In this document: positions 44,065-52,942 of the stretch, piece by piece
Position numbering within the stretch: position 1 is the first letter of the stretch
How the letters are laid out: each line of letters opens with the position of its first letter
Origin: Paenibacillus oryzisoli
GTDB lineage: Bacteria > Bacillota > Bacilli > Paenibacillales > NBRC-103111
DNA length: 64,000 nt
Direction: 5' to 3'
NCBI RefSeq assembly: GCF_001653565.1
Contig: NZ_LYPB01000094.1
Location: 83,529-147,528 of the forward strand
Position numbers and translations under genes: made by a program
The notes under the pieces: model-generated
Told to the model about the DNA's origin: nothing
The model's input: the letters and a program-made list of their open reading frames with translations, nothing else
The model's database searches: none

Positions 44065-44550
44065 CTACCCCTCTCTTTTTATAGACAATCCACATTTCTC
44101 TACTGCTCTGAAAATCCCCTCATACCCTGTGCATCTGCAAATATTCCCGCACAATGCTTTCTCAGCTTCAGCCCTCGTCGGAGCAGGATTTGCTTCCCAC
44201 AACGCGGTTAACGTTACAACCATGCCTGCGGTACAGTAGCCGCACTGCAATCCCCCTTCCTCTAACATCGCCTCTTGAATCGGATGCAGCTCTTCGCCTG
44301 CTGATATCCCCTCAATGGTCGTGAGTTCCTTGCCCGACGCCTGGTACGCCATCAGTAAACAGGAATTCACAGGCTGACCGTCCAGGAGAATCATGCAAGC
44401 GCCGCAGCGCCCAATCTCGCAAGAAACTTTGGTGCCAGTCATCAACAGATCATCCCTCAAAATCGCTGACATCCGCTTGGATGCGGGGACTGGAATTGAC
44501 ACTGCCTTCCCGTTAATGGAGCACTCTAACACATAAGATGTATCAATCAC
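44065..44550 (-). CDS. pucE: Xanthine dehydrogenase, 2Fe-2S subunit
   Basis: 161 residues. First 2Fe-2S cluster: CEIGRCGACMILLDGQPVNSC. Second: QCGYCTAGMVV ... NICRCTGYEGI. Electron transfer subunit of the Mo-Fe-S-FAD hydroxylase. Overlaps pucD by 8 bases. Confidence 0.93.
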   Translation of the reverse strand: MIDTSYVLECSINGKAVSIPVPASKRMSAILRDDLLMTGTKVSCEIGRCGACMILLDGQPVNSCLLMAYQASGKELTTIEGISAGEELHPIQEAMLEEGGLQCGYCTAGMVVTLTALWEANPAPTRAEAEKALCGNICRCTGYEGIFRAVEKCGLSIKREG

Positions 44551-46843
44551 TGGCCTCCACCCCTTCTAACCAATCGATGGATTGCACGATGTCTTCTGGT
44601 GATATGGGCAACTTATTTACCCAAATGCCTGTCGCTTGCCGTACTGCCGCCGTTATGGCAGGAGCCAAACCGATAGAACCAATTTCTCCAACGCCGCGAG
44701 GGCCAAATGGATCTCCCTCCGGCAGTTCTTCGATCGCTTCCACATGAATACGGTGGGGGCTATCACTGAACGTAGGCACGAGGTAGGTATCCAAGTTATG
44801 CCTGAGGTATCGGCTATCCTTCATGACAGCATCCTCGGTTAACGTATAGCCTAAAGCCATCACACTGCCGCCCTCAATTTGTCCTAGATAACCCATCGGA
44901 TTAATGACAGGCCCTGCAGCAATGACATGATCCGTCTGCAGCACCTTGACCCGACCGGTCAGCATATTGACTTCTACCTCTACGATGGCGGCAGCATAGG
45001 AGTACAGGTAGTGCGCCCCGACCCGACCTTCGGGCGTCGTCGGGTAGTCGAACTCCGTATGCGCGAGGATCGGCGCAGCTGCTGCCGCAGCGACCTCCGC
45101 ATACGTGACAACCGGCTCCCCGGATTCATCACCCTTGTGATGAATCCCGCCTGCGCCGGTTGCGAGGTCTGCGGCCGGAACGCCGCAGACCAGCGAAGCC
45201 TGCTCCAGCAGCGCCAGCGCGAAGGCTGGCTTCAGCCGCTGGAGCGCGCGCCACATCATCGTGGTGGCGCGTGAGGCCGTGCTCGACCCGCTGCTCGGCA
45301 CGCGGTCGGTATCGCCGATGACGATGCTGATGTCATCGGCGGCGCAGCCGAAGCTCTCTTGCAGCATCAACGTGAGTGCTGCATAGAGCCCTTGGCCGAA
45401 CTCCTCGAAGCCGAAGGAGGCCTGGATCTTGCCCTCCGGCGTGAGCTCGATGCGGCCGCCGGAATGATCGGGGATGCCGAGGCCGAGCCCGGCACCGTGC
45501 ATCACCAGCGCAGCGCCGACGCCTCGGCGCAGCCAAGGCTCTTGCGCAGCAGCTGCCGGCTGAGGCTGGGCGTAGCGCTGGCGCTCCGCCCAGAGGGGCG
45601 ACGCCTGCGCTTTCGCCCACACCTGGGCGGCGCCTTCGGTCGCCACGATGGGCTGGCCCATCGGGCCAGGATCGGCGGGCTGGCGCAGGTTACGCTTGCG
45701 CAGCTCCCAGGCGTCCAGGCCGAGCTTCTCGGCAAGACGTTCGATTTGGCTCTCCACCGCGAATATGACCTGATTGCCGCCGAAGCCCCGAAACTCACCG
45801 GATACACCGTTATTCGTATAGACACTCTTGGCTTCTATGTCAACATGCGGGATTGTATAAGGACCAATGGCATGTTCGGTGGCAAAATTCAACACCTCAC
45901 ACCCCAGTGTCGCGTACGCCCCTGTATCGGCAAGGATGCGAACTTGATGCGCGAGCAGGTTGCCTTCTTGATCGACTCCCGTTTTCATCGTAATCCGCAT
46001 CGGATGTCGTTTAATGCCGGAAATCACTGATTCACGGCGGGAATTGTGCATTTTGATCGGCTTGCCTGACTTCCGTGCCATCAGTGCGCCGAAGGGCTGT
46101 ACATTGAGCTCATCTTTCCCACCAAACGAGCCGCCAATCGGACTGGAAACGACTCTGATTTGCTCTTCTGGAATACCCAGAATTCGTGCCAACTGGAAAC
46201 GATCTTTGTAGCCATGCTGGGTCGGCGAGTAAACGGTCAACCTGCCATTATCCTCAGGTATAAATAGACCACCCTCGGTTTCCATATACGTATGCATTTG
46301 TCGAGGCGTTAAATAGGTTTCTTCTACGACATGTGTACAGGAATCGAAAATTTCCAAGATATTCGTTTTCCCATGCTGTAGGGAGGTTTGGTGAAGCAGA
46401 TTCCCTTCGGGATGCAGCATAATCGTCCCCGCTTCCAGCGCGGTTTCTGGATTATCTACAAGGGGAAGCGGCTCATACACGACTTCAATGAGGCTTAGTG
46501 CATATTCTGCTAATTCCTCCGTATCTGCCGCAACAGATGCCAGCGCATCACCAATGTAGCGCACACGATCCTGACAAAACACCGGCTGATGAGGAAAAGC
46601 AATCCCGAATAAATTCAACCCTGGTACGTCTTCAGCTGTTAACACCACACGCACGCCGGGTAATTGTTTGGCTTTCGTTGTATCGATAGAAAGAATCCAA
46701 GCATGCGGGTATTGACTCCGCAACACTTTCCCATGCAGCATGCCTGGCGCTGTTAAATCAGTGAGATAACGGAGCGCTCCCGTCACTTTCTCCTTGCCAT
46801 CTGGTCTTATGATCCATTTCTTCGCATTCCGATTAAGGAGCAT
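44543..46843 (-). CDS. pucD: Xanthine dehydrogenase, molybdopterin subunit
   Basis: 766 residues. N-terminal a/b-hammerhead (YLTDLTAPGMLHGKVLRS), Moco region with PIGGSFGGKDELNVQPFGAL, FGFEEFGQGLYAAL, and the C-terminal catalytic Glu in GPRGVGEIGSIGLAPAITAA. It oxidises hypoxanthine/xanthine to urate. The codon usage from about 45030 to 45700 is much more GC-rich than the flanks without any frame change. Confidence 0.93.
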   Translation of the reverse strand: MLLNRNAKKWIIRPDGKEKVTGALRYLTDLTAPGMLHGKVLRSQYPHAWILSIDTTKAKQLPGVRVVLTAEDVPGLNLFGIAFPHQPVFCQDRVRYIGDALASVAADTEELAEYALSLIEVVYEPLPLVDNPETALEAGTIMLHPEGNLLHQTSLQHGKTNILEIFDSCTHVVEETYLTPRQMHTYMETEGGLFIPEDNGRLTVYSPTQHGYKDRFQLARILGIPEEQIRVVSSPIGGSFGGKDELNVQPFGALMARKSGKPIKMHNSRRESVISGIKRHPMRITMKTGVDQEGNLLAHQVRILADTGAYATLGCEVLNFATEHAIGPYTIPHVDIEAKSVYTNNGVSGEFRGFGGNQVIFAVESQIERLAEKLGLDAWELRKRNLRQPADPGPMGQPIVATEGAAQVWAKAQASPLWAERQRYAQPQPAAAAQEPWLRRGVGAALVMHGAGLGLGIPDHSGGRIELTPEGKIQASFGFEEFGQGLYAALTLMLQESFGCAADDISIVIGDTDRVPSSGSSTASRATTMMWRALQRLKPAFALALLEQASLVCGVPAADLATGAGGIHHKGDESGEPVVTYAEVAAAAAAPILAHTEFDYPTTPEGRVGAHYLYSYAAAIVEVEVNMLTGRVKVLQTDHVIAAGPVINPMGYLGQIEGGSVMALGYTLTEDAVMKDSRYLRHNLDTYLVPTFSDSPHRIHVEAIEELPEGDPFGPRGVGEIGSIGLAPAITAAVRQATGIWVNKLPISPEDIVQSIDWLEGVEASD

Positions 46844-47867
46844 AGGCTCCGCCCCCTTTGCGCCAGGCTTTGAAGCACTCCGAAATGATTAGATTCGCTG
46901 CCGTCAGTTTGCGGTATGCCACCCCTGCATAATCATCGGCTACAGCGTTAAAGTCTGCTATGACCCCTTTGTGTAGCCCCTGCAAAACTGCCTTGTTTAA
47001 AGGCTTCCCGATCATTCCCGCTTCGAGATCTGTGAACCTCACAGGAATTGTGTTGCCTCCACCAGCAGCCAAGGCAATGTTGATAACCATCCCATCGGCT
47101 TGGAGGGAGAGCCTCCCCGCGACCGTGACTACTGATGGTGTGAACGCCTCTCTGCGTCCAACCTTGAGGTAGAACTCATGGGTGAACTCATTCTTTTGCA
47201 CTTGGTCTTGATCTTGATCTTGATCTTGCCCTTGCCCTTGCCCTTGCTCTTGCTCTTGCTCTTGCCCTTGCTCTCGCCCTTGCTCTTGACCTTGCTCTTG
47301 CCCTTGCCCTTGCTCTTCTACTTCCTCTCCCCCGGCCTCCACAATAATTCCTGTCATAATCTCTTCATGAACACCTTGTGGAGCGGCCAGCCAATCCTTC
47401 AAAGCAATGGTTCGCTCCTCCTGACCATTCGTACACCGAATCTGTGCATCCATCACAAGCAATGCGGGAATCAGATCCCCTGTACGTGTCATCACATTGC
47501 CACCAATGGAGGCTAAGTTACGAATCGACGGAGCTGCAATCTCTGAGCAAGCTTGCACGAGAAGTCCATATTTCTGCTGAACCAACTCGTTTTTCATCAA
47601 ATCTGCAATGCTTAAGGAAGGGCCTATTTGAACTTGACCTTGGGAATTAACCGTTAATCCCGAGAGTACAGGAATGCGTCCCAGACTAATGAAATACTTC
47701 GGCATCGGGGCGAGCCCATTTTCCCAGCGCGTGCGAAGCCACGTACCTCCAGCAACAAAGACAGCATCTTTGCCCCATTTATGCTTCAATTGAATCGCTT
47801 CCTCCACACTTGTTGGCTGCCACACGGAAGGCTGCTGCTCGGGTAGTTGATGCATTGGAACTGACAT
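46833..47867 (-). CDS. pucC: Xanthine dehydrogenase, FAD subunit, with Gln-rich insertion
   Basis: 344 residues from ATG at 47867 (GAGGAGGG 6 nt upstream; TTG at 47873 is too close to the site). CO-dehydrogenase flavoprotein fold: VFVAGGTWLRTRWENG, SEIAAPSIRNLASIGGNVMT (FAD-binding). An insertion at about residues 182-225 consists of alternating Gln-Gly/Glu/Asp dipeptides and is absent from the usual family architecture. First gene of the xdh operon; overlaps pucD by 11 bases. Confidence 0.92.
   Translation of the reverse strand: MSVPMHQLPEQQPSVWQPTSVEEAIQLKHKWGKDAVFVAGGTWLRTRWENGLAPMPKYFISLGRIPVLSGLTVNSQGQVQIGPSLSIADLMKNELVQQKYGLLVQACSEIAAPSIRNLASIGGNVMTRTGDLIPALLVMDAQIRCTNGQEERTIALKDWLAAPQGVHEEIMTGIIVEAGGEEVEEQGQGQEQGQEQGREQGQEQEQEQGQGQGQDQDQDQDQVQKNEFTHEFYLKVGRREAFTPSVVTVAGRLSLQADGMVINIALAAGGGNTIPVRFTDLEAGMIGKPLNKAVLQGLHKGVIADFNAVADDYAGVAYRKLTAANLIISECFKAWRKGGGAYAP
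47199..47318 (-). repeat. In-frame hexanucleotide repeat encoding Gln-X dipeptides
   Basis: About 20 copies of CTTGNY (plus strand), read on the minus strand as (Gln-Gly/Glu/Asp)n inside pucC. Six-base units keep the frame whatever the copy number. Confidence 0.92.
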
Positions 47868-47978
47868 ATCCAACCCTCCTCAGAGATTCTGAATGACCAC
47901 ATGCTCGTTATGCGTTCTGAGTGTGCCGCGAGAAGCCAGCTTGCTGCGTGGTTAGCATGTTCGTTTCGTATCATCTAA

Positions 47979-48043
47979 CGGAACCAAGTTCCGCTAGATG
48001 GGCGAAATTTACCATTTCTATAAAGGTGCGGAACGTCGTTCCG
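47979..48043 (-). promoter_or_regulatory. Two CGGAAC-N3-GTTCCG palindromes upstream of pucC
   Basis: Perfect 6-3-6 palindromes at 47979-47993 (with extra flanking arms CATCTA/TAGATG) and 48029-48043, 50 bp centre to centre, both downstream of the predicted -10. The position suits a repressor that blocks the xdh operon. The regulator is not identifiable here; no regulatory gene lies nearby. Confidence 0.65.
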
Positions 48044-48076
48044 TTTCAAAGACTTACTTCTAATAAATTAAATCTA

Positions 48077-48105
48077 CTATAAACAATATTCAAAATTAAC
48101 GTCAA
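48077..48105 (-). promoter_or_regulatory. SigA-type promoter of the xdh operon
   Basis: TTGACG (48100-48105), 17-nt spacer, TTATAG (48077-48082) on the minus strand. It accounts for the 322-bp gap 47868-48189 together with the operators. Confidence 0.6.
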
Positions 48106-48189
48106 CTAACATAACATCAATTTGTTTTTTTATATAAAAAAATAGCGCATCATTCGTATCAATGCACTCTCTCACTAATTTTATGTCAT

Positions 48190-49071
48190 TTAACTTAACG
48201 TATTTATGTGTTTATAGATCGCCTTCGCTTCTTCATATCGTGGAACCGTATCAATATCCATAAATGTCAACTCTTCCGCCTCGACGACCCCCCCGCGATA
48301 AGCAGGCATATGAAATAGTGCACGCGCGCCAACATCACCCTTCAACGAAGCGATAGCTGACCACATCCCGCTCCCTAGCATGACTGGTGGCTTCGGGACA
48401 CCTTTATCACCACTAGCCACATAATGGTACTCCGCTCCTGTCTCGTAAGCATCAATCAGCCGATCCAACATGGCTGTCTCGATGAATGGCTGATCAGCAA
48501 GCATCACTAATGCGCCATCTGCCGCCAGTTCCTCTGCCACCTGAATACCCATGCGTAGCGAATAGGCCATGCCCAGACTAGCCTCAGCACACTCCACGAC
48601 TCGACATCTTCCACTCTCGCGTTCTTGACGAGCTTCTTCCGGCAGCCATGCCAGCGTATCGCCTTCCCGCACAATGACAACCACTTGCTCGAACGCAGCA
48701 CACTTCAGCGCCTTCACCAGAGCAATCCCCCCGAGGCTGATGCCCTCCTCCATCTGGAGGGATTGCTTCGAAGTCCCCATACGCCGACTGCTTCCAGCCG
48801 CCAAGTAGATGCCAACGATATTCTTCCCTAATCTTCTCTTCGCTCTCGCCTTCTCGTCTGATTCCACCATTTTCTCCGTTCTCACCATCTTCTCAAGCTT
48901 CACCTCTTCCCTTGGTTCCACCAGCTTCTCACCTGATCTCACTATCTCTCCGGTACCACCCTCTCCCCCGAGCCTGCCATCTTCTCCGCGTTTATCGGCT
49001 CCCCCTCCCCATTGCTTCACCATGAACGCAAGCCCCCAAGATCTCGTCCCTGAGAGAAAGATGTTGAACAC
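48190..49071 (-). CDS. pucB: MobA-like molybdenum-cofactor nucleotidyltransferase
   Basis: 293 residues as the longest frame. Core starts near residue 83: NIVGIYLAAGSSRRMGTSKQ, then ALVMLADQPFIE, DKGVPKPPVML, GDVGARALF. It probably forms the cytidylated Mo cofactor needed by xanthine dehydrogenase. The first 80 residues are a Glu/Lys/Arg-rich low-complexity extension (VEPREEVKLEKMVRTEKM) that overlaps pucA by 55 bases. The true start is uncertain; an internal ATG (MVRTEKMVES) with GAGGTGA upstream is an alternative. Confidence 0.8.
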   Translation of the reverse strand: MFNIFLSGTRSWGLAFMVKQWGGGADKRGEDGRLGGEGGTGEIVRSGEKLVEPREEVKLEKMVRTEKMVESDEKARAKRRLGKNIVGIYLAAGSSRRMGTSKQSLQMEEGISLGGIALVKALKCAAFEQVVVIVREGDTLAWLPEEARQERESGRCRVVECAEASLGMAYSLRMGIQVAEELAADGALVMLADQPFIETAMLDRLIDAYETGAEYHYVASGDKGVPKPPVMLGSGMWSAIASLKGDVGARALFHMPAYRGGVVEAEELTFMDIDTVPRYEEAKAIYKHINTLS

Positions 49072-50030
49072 ACACTCACTCCATCTCTGCTCCGTTTAAT
49101 CGCAATCAGCTCCGCCACAATGCTGATCGCATTCTCAAACGCGCCTTCCGAGCCGATGTTTAACCCAATTGGCGCATGCAGCCAGTCGGGACGCTCGAAA
49201 CCTTCTAGCATTTTTGCCGTACGCTCCTTCGAGCCCATGATGCCCAGATAGTGCAAGTCATAAGCCATAATGCCTCGGAAGAAGGCAGCGTCCTTCTCGA
49301 ACTGATGACTCATGATCACGACGTAGTCTCGCTCATGCAGCGCAAGCTTGTCGACTAACGCCTCTGGAAGATCAACCATCGTTTCTACCCCAGGAAACCT
49401 CTCTGCATTGCAGAACGATTCACGCCAGTCCGTAACCACTACACGGAAGCCGCTGCTTGCTGTCATTTGTACAAGCGGGACCGCATCCCCATTCGCACCG
49501 AACACAATGACTCTAGGTTTTGGCCTAAATAGTGTACTCGTCATAGAGCGAAACGGCTCCCTCACCGAAGATGCCGAATGCCCCTGCTCATCCATTCCTT
49601 CTCCCCGTAGCGCATATCTAATATCCAAATACCCATCGGTATAGGTGCGAATAAGTTCTACGACTTCCCCGCAATCCAATCTATTTTTCACAACTAGCAG
49701 GTTAACCAGCAGCTCACCAGCAAGTGGCTCAAGCAATATACGGATTAAACCTCCGCATCCAATCGTCTCTCCCCAACCAAAGTCATCGGCAGGCCTCATG
49801 TCGTATTCAACCATTTGTGGTTTTTGCGATTCCCACACGCCCGGTACGTAGGCAGCGAGATCCCCCTCCAAACACCCCGGAGAAATACTCCCCAACGTAC
49901 TTCCGTCCGCCATCAAAAGCATGAGTGCTCCTTGCTTGCGATAAGCGTGGCCTTCCACATGAATCACTGTCGCTAATACACGCGCACCCGTATCACTTTC
50001 CACAGCTTGCAGAATGTCATAAGCCTCCAT
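49017..50030 (-). CDS. pucA: XdhC/PucA-type xanthine dehydrogenase accessory protein
   Basis: 337 residues. N-terminal XdhC domain (GSISPGCLEGDLA, GWGETIGCGGLIRILLEP with the conserved Cys) and C-terminal Rossmann domain (RVIVFGANGDAVPLVQMTAS, YLGIMGSKERTAKML). It binds, sulfurates and inserts the Mo cofactor. ATG at 50030 follows AAGGAGCGA. Confidence 0.92.
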   Translation of the reverse strand: MEAYDILQAVESDTGARVLATVIHVEGHAYRKQGALMLLMADGSTLGSISPGCLEGDLAAYVPGVWESQKPQMVEYDMRPADDFGWGETIGCGGLIRILLEPLAGELLVNLLVVKNRLDCGEVVELIRTYTDGYLDIRYALRGEGMDEQGHSASSVREPFRSMTSTLFRPKPRVIVFGANGDAVPLVQMTASSGFRVVVTDWRESFCNAERFPGVETMVDLPEALVDKLALHERDYVVIMSHQFEKDAAFFRGIMAYDLHYLGIMGSKERTAKMLEGFERPDWLHAPIGLNIGSEGAFENAISIVAELIAIKRSRDGVSVCSTSFSQGRDLGGLRSW

Positions 50031-50108
50031 CGCTCATCGCTCCTTCTTTTTATAAAGTAGACACTTCTCTTTCCTTTCACGCCTTGTAAACTCCCACGCA
50101 ATCCCTTG

Positions 50109-51704
50109 CTACCAACCAATTGCCAGCCCATCACCACGCGGATCTGCTGCCCCACTCATAAAGCCCTGCTCATCAATGACAATACCCTGCGCCTGCCCCA
50201 TAATGCCGTCCCACGACTTCACAGGCTCCACGCGATGACCCCATTGCTTGAGTTGGACATATACCTCAGGTTCAAGCCGATGTTCCATCTTCAACGCATC
50301 CCCATTTTCCCCCCAAGTACGCCCATAAACCCAACGTGGCAGCGAAATGGCTTCCTGAATCGATAACCCGTAATCCAATACCCCCGTGAGTATCGAAAGC
50401 TGCGTCTGTGGCTGGCCTTCTCCACCTTGTGTGCCGAACAGCATATATGGCTTTCCCGCCCTACTTACCATCGCAGGCATCAATGTATGGAACGATCTTT
50501 TACGAGGCTCCAAAACGTTGGCGCACCCCGCATCTAATGAAAAGAAGGAGCCGCGATTTTGCATAATAATGCCTGTATCGCCAGGTACGTATACTGCTCC
50601 GAAATCGAAATAGAGACTCTGGATAAAAGAAACCGAATTCCCTTCTTCATCTACAACAGCCGCATAGGCGGTGTCCTGACCAATCGCAGGTGAGAAATGG
50701 TCATTAACTTTCAGTGGATTCGCCTGAATCTCACCCCACAGTTCCTGCGCATACGATTTAGACAACAATCTTTCAAGCGGTATCTCTCTAAAATGAGGAT
50801 CGGTCAAATAGCGATCGCGATCCCTGAACGCTTTCTTGATTACTTCCGACATCAGATGGTAGAAGTTCGCCGATGATCTAGGCACAGTCCGCATATCAAC
50901 ATGTTCTAACATATTCATCATCATGAGCGCTGTGAACCCTTGCGAGTTCGGTGGCATTTGATAAACGTCGTATCCACGATACGTCGTCGATAGGAGATCC
51001 ACCCATTCGCCCGCGCAGCTGCGGAAATCTTCTTCCTCTAGGAGTCCGCCATCCCGCTTCATGTTATCCACAATGGTCTGCATGAGCGAGCCCGCGTAGA
51101 ACGCATCTCTTCCCTCCTTCTGAACCAGTCGAAGTGTCCGTGCCATGTCGGGCTGAATCAGCCGATCCCCTTCCTTCAGAAGCTCGCCATCTCGCATATA
51201 CAAAGCACTAAGCTGCACAGAAGCCCGAATGAATGGCTCATCCTTACGCATCCAGAACAGTAAGTTCCGGGAGATCGGAAACCCTTTTTCCGCATAGCCA
51301 ATGGCTGCATCGAATAATTTTGCCCACGGAAGTTTGCCGTACTTTTCCCACACCTGCCACCAAGCATCCACCATACCCGGAACTGTTATTGCGCTCATAA
51401 TGCCGCGCTGTGGAATCCCGCTCATCCCTTGCTCTCTATAATAATCAGGCGTCGCCTTCGCAGCGGACCTCCCGCTTCCATTGAAACCGATATATGCGCC
51501 TGTCTCCGCCTCATACATGAGGAAAAAAGCATCTCCCCCGAGCCCCGTCATATGCGGGTAAACAACACCCAGGGTGGCGCTAATCGCAATTGCTGCATCG
51601 AACGCATTACCTCCCTGCTGTAGAATCTTACTCCCCACGGAACTAGCCAAATAATGTGGCGTAGCAACCATGGCCTGCTCTCCTCGTGGCATGATGTTTA
51701 GCAT
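50109..51704 (-). CDS. Gamma-glutamyltransferase family protein (YwrD-like)
   Basis: 531 residues, no signal peptide. GGNAFDAAIAISATLGVVYPHMTGLGGDAF at the start of the large subunit (key block DAAIAISATLGVV) and the autocleavage Thr in QDTAYAAVVDEEGNSVSF; GGEGQPQTQLSILTG completes the family pattern. ATG at 51704 follows GGGGAGGG. It lies between pucG and pucA in the purine operon, so it may act on a nitrogenous intermediate rather than glutathione; the substrate is unknown. Confidence 0.85.
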   Translation of the reverse strand: MLNIMPRGEQAMVATPHYLASSVGSKILQQGGNAFDAAIAISATLGVVYPHMTGLGGDAFFLMYEAETGAYIGFNGSGRSAAKATPDYYREQGMSGIPQRGIMSAITVPGMVDAWWQVWEKYGKLPWAKLFDAAIGYAEKGFPISRNLLFWMRKDEPFIRASVQLSALYMRDGELLKEGDRLIQPDMARTLRLVQKEGRDAFYAGSLMQTIVDNMKRDGGLLEEEDFRSCAGEWVDLLSTTYRGYDVYQMPPNSQGFTALMMMNMLEHVDMRTVPRSSANFYHLMSEVIKKAFRDRDRYLTDPHFREIPLERLLSKSYAQELWGEIQANPLKVNDHFSPAIGQDTAYAAVVDEEGNSVSFIQSLYFDFGAVYVPGDTGIIMQNRGSFFSLDAGCANVLEPRKRSFHTLMPAMVSRAGKPYMLFGTQGGEGQPQTQLSILTGVLDYGLSIQEAISLPRWVYGRTWGENGDALKMEHRLEPEVYVQLKQWGHRVEPVKSWDGIMGQAQGIVIDEQGFMSGAADPRGDGLAIGW

Positions 51705-51706
51705 GC

Positions 51707-52942
51707 TTATCCCTCCCCATCAAGAGCATATACCGCCAGTGCAGCTTGCAGCGCCTTCCCTACAGATACATCCACACCATACCAATGGAGTGTTGCTTCC
51801 AGAGCTCCGAGGACATGAAGCACATTTTTCTGATTACAGCTAAAACCCATCGTGCCGATGCGCCAAATCTGTCCCTTCAATGGACCAAAGGAAGAAGCAA
51901 TTTCAATGCCGAAGCTGTTCAGCAGCATCGATCGAACAGCTTCCCCGTCAACCCCGCTGGGAATGCGAATACAAGTTACTACGGGCAGCTTACATAGTGG
52001 ATCACCAAATAGCGTTAATCCCATTGCCTGCAAACCAGCAACCAGAGCCGATTCATGACGCTTATGTCGCAGGAATCGTTCCTCCAGTCCCTCCTGCAGT
52101 ACAAGGCGTAATCCTTCACGCAGCGCATACAACATCGTCGTAGCCTCTGTATGGTGATTCAACCGCTTTGGACTCCAGTAATCCTGCAGCATGCCGAGAT
52201 CGAAATAATTACTCGCCACAGTTTTACCAATCGCAACAGGGGAGCCTTTCTCCCGCAGTCCGCGCTCAATCGTTTTACGGCGCTGCACCCTCGCTTCCAC
52301 GCGATCATTGTACGTAATTGGGGACATGCCTGATGGAACAGATAAACATTTTTGCGTGCCGCCAATGACCGCATCTAGCCCCCATTCGTCGGTTTTCACG
52401 GGTACACCGCCAATCGTGGCAACAGCATCTACAACAAGCAGGGCATCCACTTCTCGGCAAGCTGCCCCAATCCCATCGAGCTTTTGGATACAGCCTGTCG
52501 ACGTCTCACCATGTACCATCGCAACGATGGTTGGCTTCTCCCGCTCAATAGCGGTAACAATGTCAATAGGGTCGAACACAGTTCCCCATTCTTGCTCAAT
52601 AATCGCCACTTCAGCCCCGCAACGCTCAGAAATTTCTACCAGTAAATGTCCAAATCGTCCGTAGATCGGAACGAGCACTTTATCGCCTGGCTCAATAATG
52701 CTAACCAGCACAGCCTCTATACCTGAACGGGAAGTCCCATCGATTGGGAACGCCCATTGATTATTCGTTTGAAATACATCTCGAAGCATCTCCATCGTTT
52801 CATTCATAAGCTCGGTAAACTCCGGATCGAACTGCCCTAGAATGGGATAGGACATCGATCTCAGCACCCTGGGGTCAACCTCGACCGGTCCCGGAGTCAT
52901 AATCGTGCGAAGGGATGGTGATAAATCTTTATAGGTTTTCAT
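51707..52942 (-). CDS. pucG: (S)-Ureidoglycine-glyoxylate aminotransferase
   Basis: 411 residues from ATG at 52942 (GGGGGC site; the upstream 20 codons overlap pucF without support). Class V aminotransferase: IMTPGPVEVDPRVLRSMS, VHGETSTGCIQ, LLVVDAVATIGGVPV, and the PLP Lys in GGTQKCLSVPSG. It makes oxalurate and glycine from ureidoglycine and glyoxylate. Overlaps the pucF 3' end by 14 bases. Confidence 0.92.
   Translation of the reverse strand: MKTYKDLSPSLRTIMTPGPVEVDPRVLRSMSYPILGQFDPEFTELMNETMEMLRDVFQTNNQWAFPIDGTSRSGIEAVLVSIIEPGDKVLVPIYGRFGHLLVEISERCGAEVAIIEQEWGTVFDPIDIVTAIEREKPTIVAMVHGETSTGCIQKLDGIGAACREVDALLVVDAVATIGGVPVKTDEWGLDAVIGGTQKCLSVPSGMSPITYNDRVEARVQRRKTIERGLREKGSPVAIGKTVASNYFDLGMLQDYWSPKRLNHHTEATTMLYALREGLRLVLQEGLEERFLRHKRHESALVAGLQAMGLTLFGDPLCKLPVVTCIRIPSGVDGEAVRSMLLNSFGIEIASSFGPLKGQIWRIGTMGFSCNQKNVLHVLGALEATLHWYGVDVSVGKALQAALAVYALDGEG

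Noticed and set aside
45359..46030. 223-codon plus-strand frame within pucD
   Set aside because: Antisense to a well-supported molybdopterin subunit in a GC-rich stretch; no ribosome site.
47178..47516. 112-codon Leu-rich plus-strand frame
   Set aside because: Antisense shadow of the Gln-rich repeat in pucC.
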